Assembly (NCBI GenBank): GCA_025351525.1
Contig: JANXVV010000298.1
Span: 1-28,948 of the forward strand
From: Humisphaera sp.
GTDB taxonomy: Bacteria > Planctomycetota > Phycisphaerae > Tepidisphaerales > Tepidisphaeraceae
DNA length: 28,948 bases
Reading direction: 5' to 3'
How positions within the stretch are numbered: the first letter of the stretch is position 1; each line of letters begins with the position of its first letter. The position numbers and the translations under genes are program-made. Below, piece by piece: positions 1-7,493 of this stretch. The notes beneath the pieces are model-generated. The model did no database searches. It had not been told where the DNA came from and saw only the letters and a list, made by a program, of their open reading frames with translations.

Positions 1-2343
1 TGCACCGGGGGAGGGGATGTTTTGCAGATTGGCCGGATCGCCGGGGTGGGCGAGATTGCCGGGGTCGTTCGGGTCGGTGGGCATCCTGGGTTCGGGGATG
101 ATGATCGTTCCGGGGGCGGGGTCTTTGGGCGTGATGCCGCGCCGCAAGGCCTGGGCGTCGGTGATCGTCGGGTCGGGGTCGGGGTTGGGTGGTTCGTAGT
201 TCTGGATGGTTCCCTGGGCGATCGCCATTGTCACGCCGCCACACTTGATCGCCACCCAGAAGCGCGGGGTCGCGACATCCTGGCGGAAGCGCTTGGCGTA
301 GGTGTGGGAGCCGGTTACGCCGAATTCGCCGTTGCCTAGGGCGTGGATCGTGCCGCCGCTTTGAGCGCCGTCGCCCCAGTGGATGCGGGCCTTGAGATCG
401 GCGAGCTTGTTGGCGGTGCTGAAACTGGCGACCCACACGCCGGTGCCGCCGCTGTTGCTGTCGCGGACGACGCAGGGGCCGTCGTAGGTGCTGGCATTGG
501 CGTAAATCGTCACGTTGTAGCCACTGATGATCGACCCCGGCAACACATTGATCGACCCGGTGCCGAAGACGGTGACCTTGCCCACGGTGGTCAGCACGGT
601 GAACAGATGCGCGCCCGGATGATCGAACGCCGGGCTGGGCGGCGAGGAGACGATCCACTTGTTGCTGTCGGAGATTTTAGCGGTTCCGCCCGTGGCGCCA
701 CCGAGTGCATAGATCGTGCCGCCGCCCAGCCAGACGACCTTGGGGGGCGTGGGGCTGTCGATGGTGGCGGTATCGGCGTCGGTGAGGGTGGCGACCGGCC
801 CGCTGTACGGCTGGCCGACGCGGGTGAAGCGGTTCACATAGCCGATGATATCGATCTCGCTGCTGGCGACGGCCTCGGAATCAGCCAATGCGATCGTGTC
901 GCCGTCGCCGCCGATCGTGACGCTGAAATAGACATCCTCGTTGCTGTGATACACATTGGCTCCCACTACGCGGAAGGTGCCGGGGGCGATGCGTTGAACC
1001 TTGGGTTGCCAGGGGCTCGTTCCCCCGCCCCAGTTGATCGAGGCGCTGAAGTCGCTCGCCTTAACGAGGGGGTTGGAATCCGTGAAGGTGGCGACGGTGC
1101 CGTTGAAAAGAACGCCCTCACGGAAATGCAACGGGGCGAGAGAGCCATGGAGGCCGACTTGCGCAACGGCAACCGGCGACGTGCCAGATCCCTGTGCGCC
1201 CGAGGCGGAGCGGGTGACGGTGACGACGGCGGAAGCGCTGGTACGCGAGCCGATGGCGTAGGTGTGGGTGCCGGTGACGGAATAGGTGCCGTCCGGGCTA
1301 ATGGTGATGACGAGGTCCGGCGATGCTCCCGAAGTTGTCCCGATGGGGGAGCCATCGCCCCAGTTGATCGTGGCGGAGTAGTCGGTGGGTTGGCCGTCGG
1401 TGCCGGACTGGCTGAAGATGGCGACGGGGCCGCTGTAGATGGTGCCGGCGGTGGCGAGGATGGACCGGCCCGCGACGACCGGCTCGCCGCCGGGGGTGGT
1501 GGCTGAGGCACTGACCGGCAGGGATTCCAAGCCGGTGTTGGGAGCGAGGTTGGTCGCCTGATAATAGTAAGTAGTGCCGGGGGCTACGGTGGTGTCGGCG
1601 AAGGATGTGACGCCGGTGGCGATGCGGTGGGCGGCATCGAGTGTGAAGTCGGGAGTAGTGCCGCGATAGAGGTTCATCACGCCGTAGGAATCGTTGCCCC
1701 AGCCACTGTAACCGCTGTACATGCCATTGTCCTGAACGGCGATGTCGATCTCATTGACGCCGGGGACAAGTTGGGCGGTGATGCCGTCCATGGCTCCGGG
1801 TGGGGTCCAGACTTCGAAGCTGCTCCATTGATTGTAGGTGTTTTCGCTGAGCGTGTAGCTGTACCAACTGTTGTAGGCCAGGCCGGTATCGGTGTAGGAG
1901 GAGGCGTTGCCGAGGTAGAGGCCGATGTAGCCGGCATTGCCGCCGAACAGTTGAAAATTGAATGTTGGGTCGGTGTTCCAGGTGAGATGGGCGGTATTGC
2001 CGATGGCACTTCCGGAAAGCTGGATGCCGGTGACGAGCGTGGTGGAGTCCAACTGATTGCCGTTGCCGTCATAGACCGCGTAGCGATAGACGTTGCCGCT
2101 TGCGACAGAGGCATTGGTATCGATGAAGCCTCCACCGATATACGGATCGAGCGCGCCCAGATCGGCTATGGGCGTCCAGTTCCCTATCCCGTCGCCGCGA
2201 TAGATCTGATAGTCGGCGGCGGGGGGCAACTGATCCACGTAAACCCTTAATTGGCCGTCGCTCGACGGGTAGATTCCGACCGTCAACATTAGTCGCGGTT
2301 CAAAAGTCTGAAACGAGAAGGGTTCCCGCTCGCAACTGCGCAA
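1..2343 (-). CDS. Large secreted Fn3/PKD-like multidomain protein, LEPR-XLL-type N-terminus (3' end beyond window)
   Basis: The minus strand is open from about 2343 to the window edge, so 781 codons are visible and the C-terminus is missing. Near the start is TFEPRLMLTVG, which resembles the LEPR-XLL motif that opens many planctomycete giant exported proteins. Then come two Fn3-like stretches (YQIYRGDG, and later MNLYRGTTPDF with TTYYYQATNLAP), and at least three PKD/Ig-like domains with INWGDG, INWGGG and IHWGDG followed by TGTHTYA or TGSHTYA. The visible end is Pro/Asp-rich (PNPDPDP). A probable surface or secreted adhesin-like protein; no enzymatic motif is seen. The start is uncertain. 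TTG at 2343 sits a few bases after an eight-G run that could act as a Shine-Dalgarno, whereas ATG at 2289 would cut the EPRLML motif. An upstream frame (2501 or 2426 to 2289) may be the true N-terminus joined by a frameshift. The domain style matches the giant protein at 12710-22879. Confidence 0.82.
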   Translation of the reverse strand, partial: MRSCEREPFSFQTFEPRLMLTVGIYPSSDGQLRVYVDQLPPAADYQIYRGDGIGNWTPIADLGALDPYIGGGFIDTNASVASGNVYRYAVYDGNGNQLDSTTLVTGIQLSGSAIGNTAHLTWNTDPTFNFQLFGGNAGYIGLYLGNASSYTDTGLAYNSWYSYTLSENTYNQWSSFEVWTPPGAMDGITAQLVPGVNEIDIAVQDNGMYSGYSGWGNDSYGVMNLYRGTTPDFTLDAAHRIATGVTSFADTTVAPGTTYYYQATNLAPNTGLESLPVSASATTPGGEPVVAGRSILATAGTIYSGPVAIFSQSGTDGQPTDYSATINWGDGSPIGTTSGASPDLVITISPDGTYSVTGTHTYAIGSRTSASAVVTVTRSASGAQGSGTSPVAVAQVGLHGSLAPLHFREGVLFNGTVATFTDSNPLVKASDFSASINWGGGTSPWQPKVQRIAPGTFRVVGANVYHSNEDVYFSVTIGGDGDTIALADSEAVASSEIDIIGYVNRFTRVGQPYSGPVATLTDADTATIDSPTPPKVVWLGGGTIYALGGATGGTAKISDSNKWIVSSPPSPAFDHPGAHLFTVLTTVGKVTVFGTGSINVLPGSIISGYNVTIYANASTYDGPCVVRDSNSGGTGVWVASFSTANKLADLKARIHWGDGAQSGGTIHALGNGEFGVTGSHTYAKRFRQDVATPRFWVAIKCGGVTMAIAQGTIQNYEPPNPDPDPTITDAQALRRGITPKDPAPGTIIIPEPRMPTDPNDPGNLAHPGDPANLQNIPSPGA

Positions 2344-2349
2344 ACGATT

Positions 2350-2357
2350 CCCCCCCC
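2350..2357 (-). repeat. Poly-G (G8) homopolymer tract at the start of the giant protein gene
   Basis: On the minus strand eight consecutive G lie between an upstream open frame (GTG 2501 or ATG 2426, ending ...FSKLGGG) and the frame that reads EPRLMLT. With nine G instead of eight the two frames would join. The run could be a slippage site, a sequencing error or simply a strong ribosome-binding sequence for TTG at 2343. Confidence 0.6.
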
Positions 2358-2642
2358 TAACTTACTGAACATCTGCCGCACGGTGGCGTCGACGGCTCGG
2401 AAGAGCGCAGTAAGCACGTTACCCATAATGTTCCCTGGTCCGGCGATGGAGGTGATGGACTTTGGTCCCTGGCCGCGTCGCTTACGAGGCGACGGCGACA
2501 CAATACCGATTGGGGCGAAGGAATGTCAAGGAAAATGTTTGCAGTTCGCGTGAAGAATACGGGGCCCTTCTTTATCGATGGTCCGTACGACCCCTTACAC
2601 GGCTAAATTGTTAGTGTGTACTATATAAAAACGCCGGAAAAC

Positions 2643-2670
2643 GTAACATTATGTAACATTATGTAACATT
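2643..2670. repeat. Three tandem copies of a 10-bp unit (GTAACATTAT)
   Basis: The unit GTAACATTAT is present at 2643-2652 and 2653-2662, and as GTAACATT at 2663-2670. Spacing of exactly one helical turn puts all copies on the same DNA face, which suits an operator or cooperative binding site. It lies a short distance upstream (minus strand) of the AT-rich TATATAG patch that may be the promoter of the giant protein gene. The regulatory role is inference. Confidence 0.6.
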
Positions 2671-2797
2671 CGCCCTTGTTTGAACCTTTGACGGATGGCG
2701 GGGAACGGCGATCGGTGAAGGAGGTGATGGGGATTGGGGAATCCGGGTCGTCGCCTGCGGCTTCGATCCCGGCGTGGAAGGGGGGGAGTCGTACCCG

Positions 2798-3241
2798 TCA
2801 CGGGCCGACCTTCCCTTCATCCCCTGCACTTTTCGGGGTCTCGGGTCGATCCACTCGCCGGGCACGCGAGCGCAGTTCTTCGATGTCCGTCACACCGCCC
2901 CGCTTTTTTGCTTCTTCCGCCGCCGCCAGCGCCGCACGCTCGGCTGCCCGCTGCGTGGCGGCGATCATCTGCACCCGCGCCTTTTCAAACTCCTCATCCG
3001 ACATCTGCCCGTTCTGATGCAATCGCCTTAAATCGCCCAGCGTGAATCCAATGTCGCCGCTCGGTTCCTCCTGGTCGTTCAACCATTTCTTGACATACGT
3101 GACGGCGATGAAACCCCCGACCAACAGGATGACCAGGAAGAACGCCCCGATGAAGACATCGGTAGGATCGCCGGATTGACCGAGTGGCGATAAACGTCCG
3201 AATGCTGCGGATGGCGAGTCAAAGTAGATCACAGGGGCCAT
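2798..3241 (-). CDS. Small membrane protein with SHOCT-like C-terminal segment
   Basis: The protein has about 147 residues from ATG at 3241. A TTG at 3268 would add nine residues. No strong Shine-Dalgarno decides between them; an AGGAGG lies about 16 nt before the TTG. One transmembrane helix is visible at about residues 28-50 (VFIGAFFLVILLVGGFIAVT). It is followed by a cytoplasmic segment, FTLGDLRRLHQNGQMSDEEF, that resembles the SHOCT motif (short C-terminal oligomerisation-type domain), and then by an Ala/Glu/Lys/Arg-rich helical tail. Function is unknown. The gene is divergent from xseB, about 90 bp apart, so the two may share a promoter region. Confidence 0.75.
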   Translation of the reverse strand: MAPVIYFDSPSAAFGRLSPLGQSGDPTDVFIGAFFLVILLVGGFIAVTYVKKWLNDQEEPSGDIGFTLGDLRRLHQNGQMSDEEFEKARVQMIAATQRAAERAALAAAEEAKKRGGVTDIEELRSRARRVDRPETPKSAGDEGKVGP

Positions 3242-3332
3242 GCTAAGAATCGCCGTTGGAGTGGTCAATAGTGGGTAAGAGGATCCTCCTGCACTCGCCG
3301 ACGCAGGGCGAAATGTTTATGCTGTGCCTCCC

Positions 3333-3578
3333 ATGGCTAAAAAGAATCAAACCCCGCCGAAGACTTTTGAGGAAGCACTGAATGAACTCGAGCAGATTCT
3401 CAGTGAGATCGAGGGCGGTGAAGTAGGACTGGAAGAAAGCCTGTTGAAATACGAGCGGGGAAATTTTCTCATCCAGCATTGTCGCGGCGTGCTGAACAGC
3501 GCCGAAAAACAAATCGAGGTGCTGTCCAAGTCGGCGGATGGGGGCGTGCAGTCCGTGCCGTTGAACGAACCCGAATGA
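3333..3578 (+). CDS. xseB: Exodeoxyribonuclease VII small subunit
   Basis: An 81-residue protein starting at ATG 3333; a GTG nine bases earlier (3324) would add MPP. It carries the family hallmark, KTFEEALNELEQILSEIEGG followed by VGLEESLLKYERG, in residues about 10-43. The length fits the usual 70-90 residues. The small subunit binds XseA to form exonuclease VII, which degrades single-stranded DNA into oligonucleotides in the cytoplasm. The large-subunit gene xseA is not in this window. Downstream it converges with the broken helicase, with only 22 bp between the ends. Confidence 0.93.
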   Translation: MAKKNQTPPKTFEEALNELEQILSEIEGGEVGLEESLLKYERGNFLIQHCRGVLNSAEKQIEVLSKSADGGVQSVPLNEPE

Positions 3579-3600
3579 TGGATGAATTTCTCCCCTCGCC

Positions 3601-5456
3601 TTACAAAGCATTTCGCGGTGGATCGCCGCCCGGCAGGGCCCGCCCGACGTTCAGCACCTTGACACCGAAATCCTCAAGGCGCTGAAGAACCCGTTGGCGT
3701 GGTGCCTCTGCGCCGAAACGGGCGTACTTCGCGTCCCCGGCCTTGAGCCAGAAGAGTGGCTGAGCCACGACCTCGCCGTTCGTGGCCAGCAGCATCCTGG
3801 GGCTTCGTGAAAATGGCTTGTTCGTTTGAATGGATAGCTCAACGCCGAGCGATTCGAGCATCGGGGCGACTTGCGTTTCGAGACGGCGCCTGATGTTCGA
3901 GCCGTTGTAAACGAGGCAGATATCACAGGGCTGAACGCCGTCTTCTTCAATCAGCTTTCGGCAGTATTCTCCAATCGTCTCCATCTCCTGGTCGAGATTC
4001 ATGAATTGGTGGAACGACGGCTTGGGCCCATGTCCTGGGCTTCATCGATGAATAGGGCATCGCAGCGAGGCTTGATGTCCTTGATTGGCGTGCGGCTTAG
4101 ATAGGCGGCCGCCGCATCGTCGTACTCAAAGCCGAAGCTGGACATGGAAAGCCCGGCTTCGGGGAGTAGAACATCGAGAATTTCCATGACATGTCGCAAC
4201 GAGACTCGATCCCACGGAAATGCTTTCCCGGCATTCTCCTTCTCCCAAGCCGATTCGATGGAGTCGCCAATGAGCGATTGCAATGAACGGTTGGCAAAGA
4301 CCCAGCCGCTTCCACTCGTCGTAGGGCCAACTGTAACTGCCCGCATTCACCGTATCGAAAATGACGACATCCGCTTCCGATCCTTGTTGGCTGTGGACGG
4401 TCGATGCCGATCACGAGTGAAGGTTATTCTTCGCCAGGAAACCGGCGATCTCTTTCGCCTGCGCTCTGAATGGCGAGATGAACAATCCTTTGGACAAGCG
4501 GAGAGTCGGGTCAGCGAACAACCGGGCCAGCACCTTCTGCGTGGCAACTCGAATCCAGCTTCGATTGCCCGGCCCACGCTCTGCCCGAATGGTCGCCCAC
4601 CAGCACAACCCGACGACTGGCAAGAAGGGAAACTGCCGCAATCGCCGCTCGCGATAAAAGCCCTGCCTCGTCGATGAAGAGGGTTGTAAACGGCGCATAG
4701 CCGTTTTCAATTCCATTCTTCACCTCTTCACACTTCAGGAACATTGTGGCTCGAAATGCCGTGCTCACATTGACCCGCACATTCTTGTCCAGAAAATGCT
4801 GCTTGGCGGCGTCTCGCATCTGTTGGCGCAGTTCCCGAATCTGATGGCGAATCAGGGCTTTTTCTTCGGAGGTTGGCGTTCGGGCAAGTTCGACCAGGAG
4901 TGTTTCGACACGAGCTAAAACTTCGGTCTCCGTGCCCGTCAACATCGCCGTCAGATTCTCAGATTCAAACGGCTGTAATGACGCCCCCTTGCCGATACGC
5001 AGGAGCTTTCCCGCGGAAAGTTCTTTATCCGCCACTTCCCGAGCCGCCCGACCGATGGCGAGGGCCGATGCATCCGTTGCCCGGTGGACCCCACAATACG
5101 CTCCAACACTTCCCCCACCATTGCCGCATCTTCACCAGGCCGACTTCACGGTAATCGTCTACGTCGGGATGGATTCCACCCTCGGAAGCTGACAGACGAG
5201 AGGGCAGCAATTTCCGAATCGTATCAAAAGACGGATCGTGAAATACCGCATTTAAAAAAGCGAGAAACTCAAAGGGACGGACATAGAAAGAGCCGGTCGT
5301 AGACGTGGACAAAAGCTGCACGCCTCGGCATCGCAATCGCTTCCATTTGACAGAATCTCGAAACTCACGTCGCACCGCTTCCCTGGCGCCGGCCAATAAA
5401 GAGGGGCTGCCTTCAGGAAGGTTGAGGCGAATCGGGAAGCGGGCGTGCCAATCCAT
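3601..5456 (-). pseudogene. Degraded large SF1 helicase (AAA_12/UvrD-like), multiple frameshifts and internal deletions
   Basis: Helicase-like segments occur in the right order but in different frames. They are: VLWGPPG (Walker A start) near 5079; LAIGRAAREVADKELSAGK from about 5063; a Walker B-like TLFIDEAGLLSR near 4655; ISPFRAQAKEIAGFL near 4445; STVHSQQGSEADVVIFDT (motif V/VI region) near 4375; WPYDEWKRL near 4305; then VFANRSLQSLIGD and CDALFIDEAQDMGP, a second UvrD-like Walker B, near 4040; and a C-terminal piece from about 4005 ending at the TAA at 3601-3603. The Walker A is destroyed: GPPG ends at 5079 and the next frame resumes at 5077 with ACG GAT, as though about 8 nt of T-G-K were lost. 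An in-frame TGA at 4411-4413 interrupts NNLHS-SAST, where a Trp codon is expected. Family resemblance suggests an intact homologue would be much longer, with sizeable blocks missing between segments. A further frame (LTFDTGTPLLGQW, from 5511) may be more of its N-terminus. Nonfunctional as a helicase, with high confidence. Confidence 0.85.
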
Positions 5457-5527
5457 CGTCTGCCTCGGCCGTCCATTGTCCTAGCAACGGCGTTCCGGTG
5501 TCGAAGGTCAGTCCCCTGCCGGCGGTG

Positions 5528-5557
5528 CGGCGGCCGAGGACGACCGCCCTCCACAAT
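5528..5557. repeat. Dispersed palindromic repeat copy (related to 23065-23094)
   Basis: Thirty bases of the form CGGCGGnCGnGGACGACCGC followed by CCT and an AAT end match 23065-23094 at 26 of 30 positions. The core can fold as a short hairpin. It lies between the tRNA-Leu 3' end and the recognisable helicase remnant. Confidence 0.65.
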
Positions 5558-5586
5558 CCATTTTCGACGCAGACCATTGGCAGCAT

Positions 5587-5669
5587 TCCGGACGGCGGGA
5601 ATCGAACCCGCACGAGATTACTCTCAACGGATTTTAAGTCCGTAGCGTCTGCCGTTCCGCCACGCCCGG
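5587..5669 (-). tRNA. tRNA-Leu, anticodon TAA
   Basis: The minus strand folds as a class II tRNA of 83 nt. The acceptor stem CCGGGCG pairs with CGTCCGG (one G-U), with discriminator A. The anticodon stem ACGGA/TCCGT encloses the loop CTTAAAA, giving anticodon TAA (Leu, UUA codon). A long variable arm (TGAGAGTAATCTCGT) and a T arm GCGGG-TTCGATT-CCCGC complete it. CCA is not encoded. It starts 37 bp after the SGNH hydrolase stop on the same strand; the broken helicase begins just beyond its 3' end. Confidence 0.95.
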
Positions 5670-5706
5670 TGCAGGTGATAGCTTACCCGCAAAATGCACC
5701 TTTGCA

Positions 5707-6510
5707 CTACTTCATCATTTCATCCAGTGTCGGTTTCACCGCTTCGGCCCAGATGGCGTATCCCTTGGCATTGGGGTGAAGCGAATCGGGCATGATGTCC
5801 TTGGGCAGGTTGCCTTCGGCATCCAGGAATTTGTCGCCGATGTCCAGAAACTTCACGGTCTTGCCACCGTCACCCAGTTTCTTGATCGTCTCATTGATAT
5901 TTTTCAGGCGAGCGCGGAAAGGATCCGTCGCCTTTGCAGAGCGGGGGAAGACCGCCAGCAACAGCACTTTGGTGTTCGGCAGTTTGCTGCGCAAATTCTC
6001 CACGCATTTGGTGATGCCAGCGGCGATCTGTTCATCCAGGGCGTTGCCGAGGTTGTTGGTGCCGATCATCAGCATGGCCACTTTCGGCTTGATCGCTTCG
6101 ACCTCGCCGTTATCCAACCGCCATAAGACGTGCTGCGTGCGATCGCCACCGATGCCGATGTTGTAAGGGTTGTAAGCACCAAAGGCTTTGTCGTAGGTTT
6201 CCTTGCCGTTTTTACCGCGCCAGCCATCGGTGATCGAATCCCCGACGAGGAGGAATTGGATGGGGCCTTTGGCCAGGATCTCGGTCTTGTCCTTCAGGAA
6301 CGCCTCATGGCGTTTCAGGAAGGCATTTTCCGGGCCTGCTTTTCCCTTGATCGCGGGGACCGTCGGATCTTCCATTTTCGGCGCGGCTTTAACCGCCGGC
6401 GGTGAAACGGGCTCGGGGGGCTTGGCCGGCACGGGAGTTTCGGCCCATGTGAAGGGGGCCAGCAAACCAAATCCCAGCGACAACAGTAACGCGGTTCGAA
6501 TCACTTTCAT
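5707..6510 (-). CDS. Secreted SGNH/GDSL-family hydrolase (PAF-acetylhydrolase-like)
   Basis: A 267-residue protein from ATG 6510, which has AGGAG eight bases upstream. An N-terminal signal peptide (MKVIRTALLLSLGFGLLAPF, then TWAE) is followed by a Pro-rich linker (about 27-55) and the hydrolase domain. Motifs in order: block I LLVGDSITDGW with nucleophile Ser92; block II GIGGDRTQ (Gly121/122); block III MIGTNN (Asn152/153); block V PDSLHPNAKGY with Asp242 and His245. All catalytic residues are present. The resemblance is to the alpha-1 subunit of platelet-activating-factor acetylhydrolase and to planctomycete GDSL lipase/acylhydrolases, probably removing acyl or acetyl groups from carbohydrate or lipid outside the cytoplasm. 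The exact substrate cannot be read from sequence. It lies 77 bp downstream of a small basic protein gene and upstream of tRNA-Leu. Confidence 0.9.
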   Translation of the reverse strand: MKVIRTALLLSLGFGLLAPFTWAETPVPAKPPEPVSPPAVKAAPKMEDPTVPAIKGKAGPENAFLKRHEAFLKDKTEILAKGPIQFLLVGDSITDGWRGKNGKETYDKAFGAYNPYNIGIGGDRTQHVLWRLDNGEVEAIKPKVAMLMIGTNNLGNALDEQIAAGITKCVENLRSKLPNTKVLLLAVFPRSAKATDPFRARLKNINETIKKLGDGGKTVKFLDIGDKFLDAEGNLPKDIMPDSLHPNAKGYAIWAEAVKPTLDEMMK

Positions 6511-6587
6511 GCAAGGCTCCTGTGAAATGTGGACCGCCGTTGATACTGCGATCCGAAAAAAATGTTGTTTTCGATCGAGGTGGCGTT

Positions 6588-6779
6588 CTACACCGCGCGC
6601 CTCTTGTATTTGTGCGGTTTGGGCACGCGGGGAAGCGTCGGTGTGATCGGCATGATCTTGGGGGGTGACTTCGGGGGCCGACTCGCCGCCTGTTTCGCCA
6701 GGGCCTCGCTCACGTAAGAATTGGCGATGGGCGAACGGGTGGAGGGTGACGTCGATTTTTTGTAAGGCATGGCACGCAT
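6588..6779 (-). CDS. Small basic Pro/Lys/Ser-rich hypothetical protein
   Basis: A 63-residue frame starting MRAMPYKKS, or 60 residues from the second Met. It is rich in Lys, Arg, Pro and Ser and ends KPHKYKRRAV. There is no membrane segment and no recognised domain. AGGA lies 12 bases before the first ATG, so the start is not settled. It is transcribed in the same direction as the SGNH hydrolase and just ahead of it, so co-transcription is possible. The composition suggests a nucleic-acid or ribosome-associated protein, but that is a guess, and the frame could be non-coding. Confidence 0.45.
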   Translation of the reverse strand: MRAMPYKKSTSPSTRSPIANSYVSEALAKQAASRPPKSPPKIMPITPTLPRVPKPHKYKRRAV

Positions 6780-7025
6780 GGGAGGATCCTGTCCGTGTTA
6801 CGTCGGTGGTTCGGTCGCGGCGCATTGTATCATGCGACCCTGCAATCGGAAATCACCATTTAAATCGCTCCAGTTCCGGCATCTTCACACGTTATTAGCG
6901 AATACTTCATGGAACGAGTGACCGTCACGTCTAAGCTCTCCGGCAGATGATTGAGCAATGAAGGCTTTAATCGAGAATCTTATTTTGAAACGCTTCGACC
7001 GCAAGTGCGGCGAGCGATCCGGCTT

Positions 7026-7481
7026 ATGGAGAAAATCAAAACGTTCCTGACCACGAGACTCGGGCGATATCTGACCATTGCCGGCGGGATGCTCGCGCTG
7101 GCCTGTCTTTACTATTCGTATCGCGCCAATTTCGGAACCAGCTCCGCGATGGCCCAGTCTCGCCATCGAACATTCATCTGTTCGGAGACGGGTCGCCCAT
7201 TTGAAATGAACGTTGACGTAGGGATGACCGTCCCCGTCCATTCGCCATACAGCGGCAAGGACACCGGCTACCCGGCGGAGCTTTGTTACTGGACCGCCGA
7301 CGGCAGTGCAAAGACAGTCCCGACTCCCGTGCTGCTCAATTTGGTGGTCGGGAAAAAAGGCCCGACGTTTTGCCCGGACTGCCAACGTTTGGTCGTGGGA
7401 CATAATCCGACTCCCACCGAGGGAGGCAAATCCCCGCCGACAGAAACGGAATATCGTCAGAGACATGCCAATGCGCGCTGA
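7026..7481 (+). CDS. Membrane-anchored small protein with C-terminal CPDC motif
   Basis: From ATG 7026 this is 151 residues; an upstream in-frame TTG at 6951 would add 25. There is no strong Shine-Dalgarno. A single N-terminal transmembrane helix (about 14-34, YLTIAGGMLALACLYYSYRA) is followed by an exported or periplasmic portion with FICSETGRPFEM and, near the end, GPTFCPDCQRLV. The spaced cysteines (SE-C and CPDC) suggest a metal-binding knuckle or disulfide. It lies 12 bp before a prepilin-like gene and is probably co-transcribed with it, which suggests a role in the same secretion or pilus system. The family is not recognised by name. Confidence 0.75.
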   Translation: MEKIKTFLTTRLGRYLTIAGGMLALACLYYSYRANFGTSSAMAQSRHRTFICSETGRPFEMNVDVGMTVPVHSPYSGKDTGYPAELCYWTADGSAKTVPTPVLLNLVVGKKGPTFCPDCQRLVVGHNPTPTEGGKSPPTETEYRQRHANAR

Positions 7482-7493
7482 AAAGAAAACCCT

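Larger units (their letters stand above)
2344..2797. other. Intergenic/leader region between two minus-strand genes
   Basis: This 454-bp stretch has no convincing complete gene. It contains a short minus-strand open frame (GTG 2501, or ATG 2426 preceded by AGGGA, down to 2289) that may be the detached N-terminus of the neighbouring giant protein. It also holds an AT-rich patch with TATATAG (minus strand, about 2618-2632) that could be a -10 region, and the 10-bp tandem repeat at 2643-2670. No clear terminator for the membrane protein gene ending at 2798 was found. Confidence 0.5.

Noticed and set aside
343..1506. A 387-residue plus-strand open frame
   Set aside because: It is opposite the minus-strand gene whose translation shows INWGDG/HTYA domains; the plus frame is Gly/Ala/Asp-rich noise.
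3601..5456. Several separate short helicase or nuclease genes, or a defence operon
   Set aside because: The pieces are consecutive parts of one helicase in shifted frames with disrupted Walker A and an internal stop; none has its own start and complete domain.
5707..6825. A longer start for the SGNH hydrolase at 6825
   Set aside because: The codons between 6825 and 6510 overlap the small basic gene frame and lack a Shine-Dalgarno; ATG 6510 has AGGAG and opens directly into a signal peptide.
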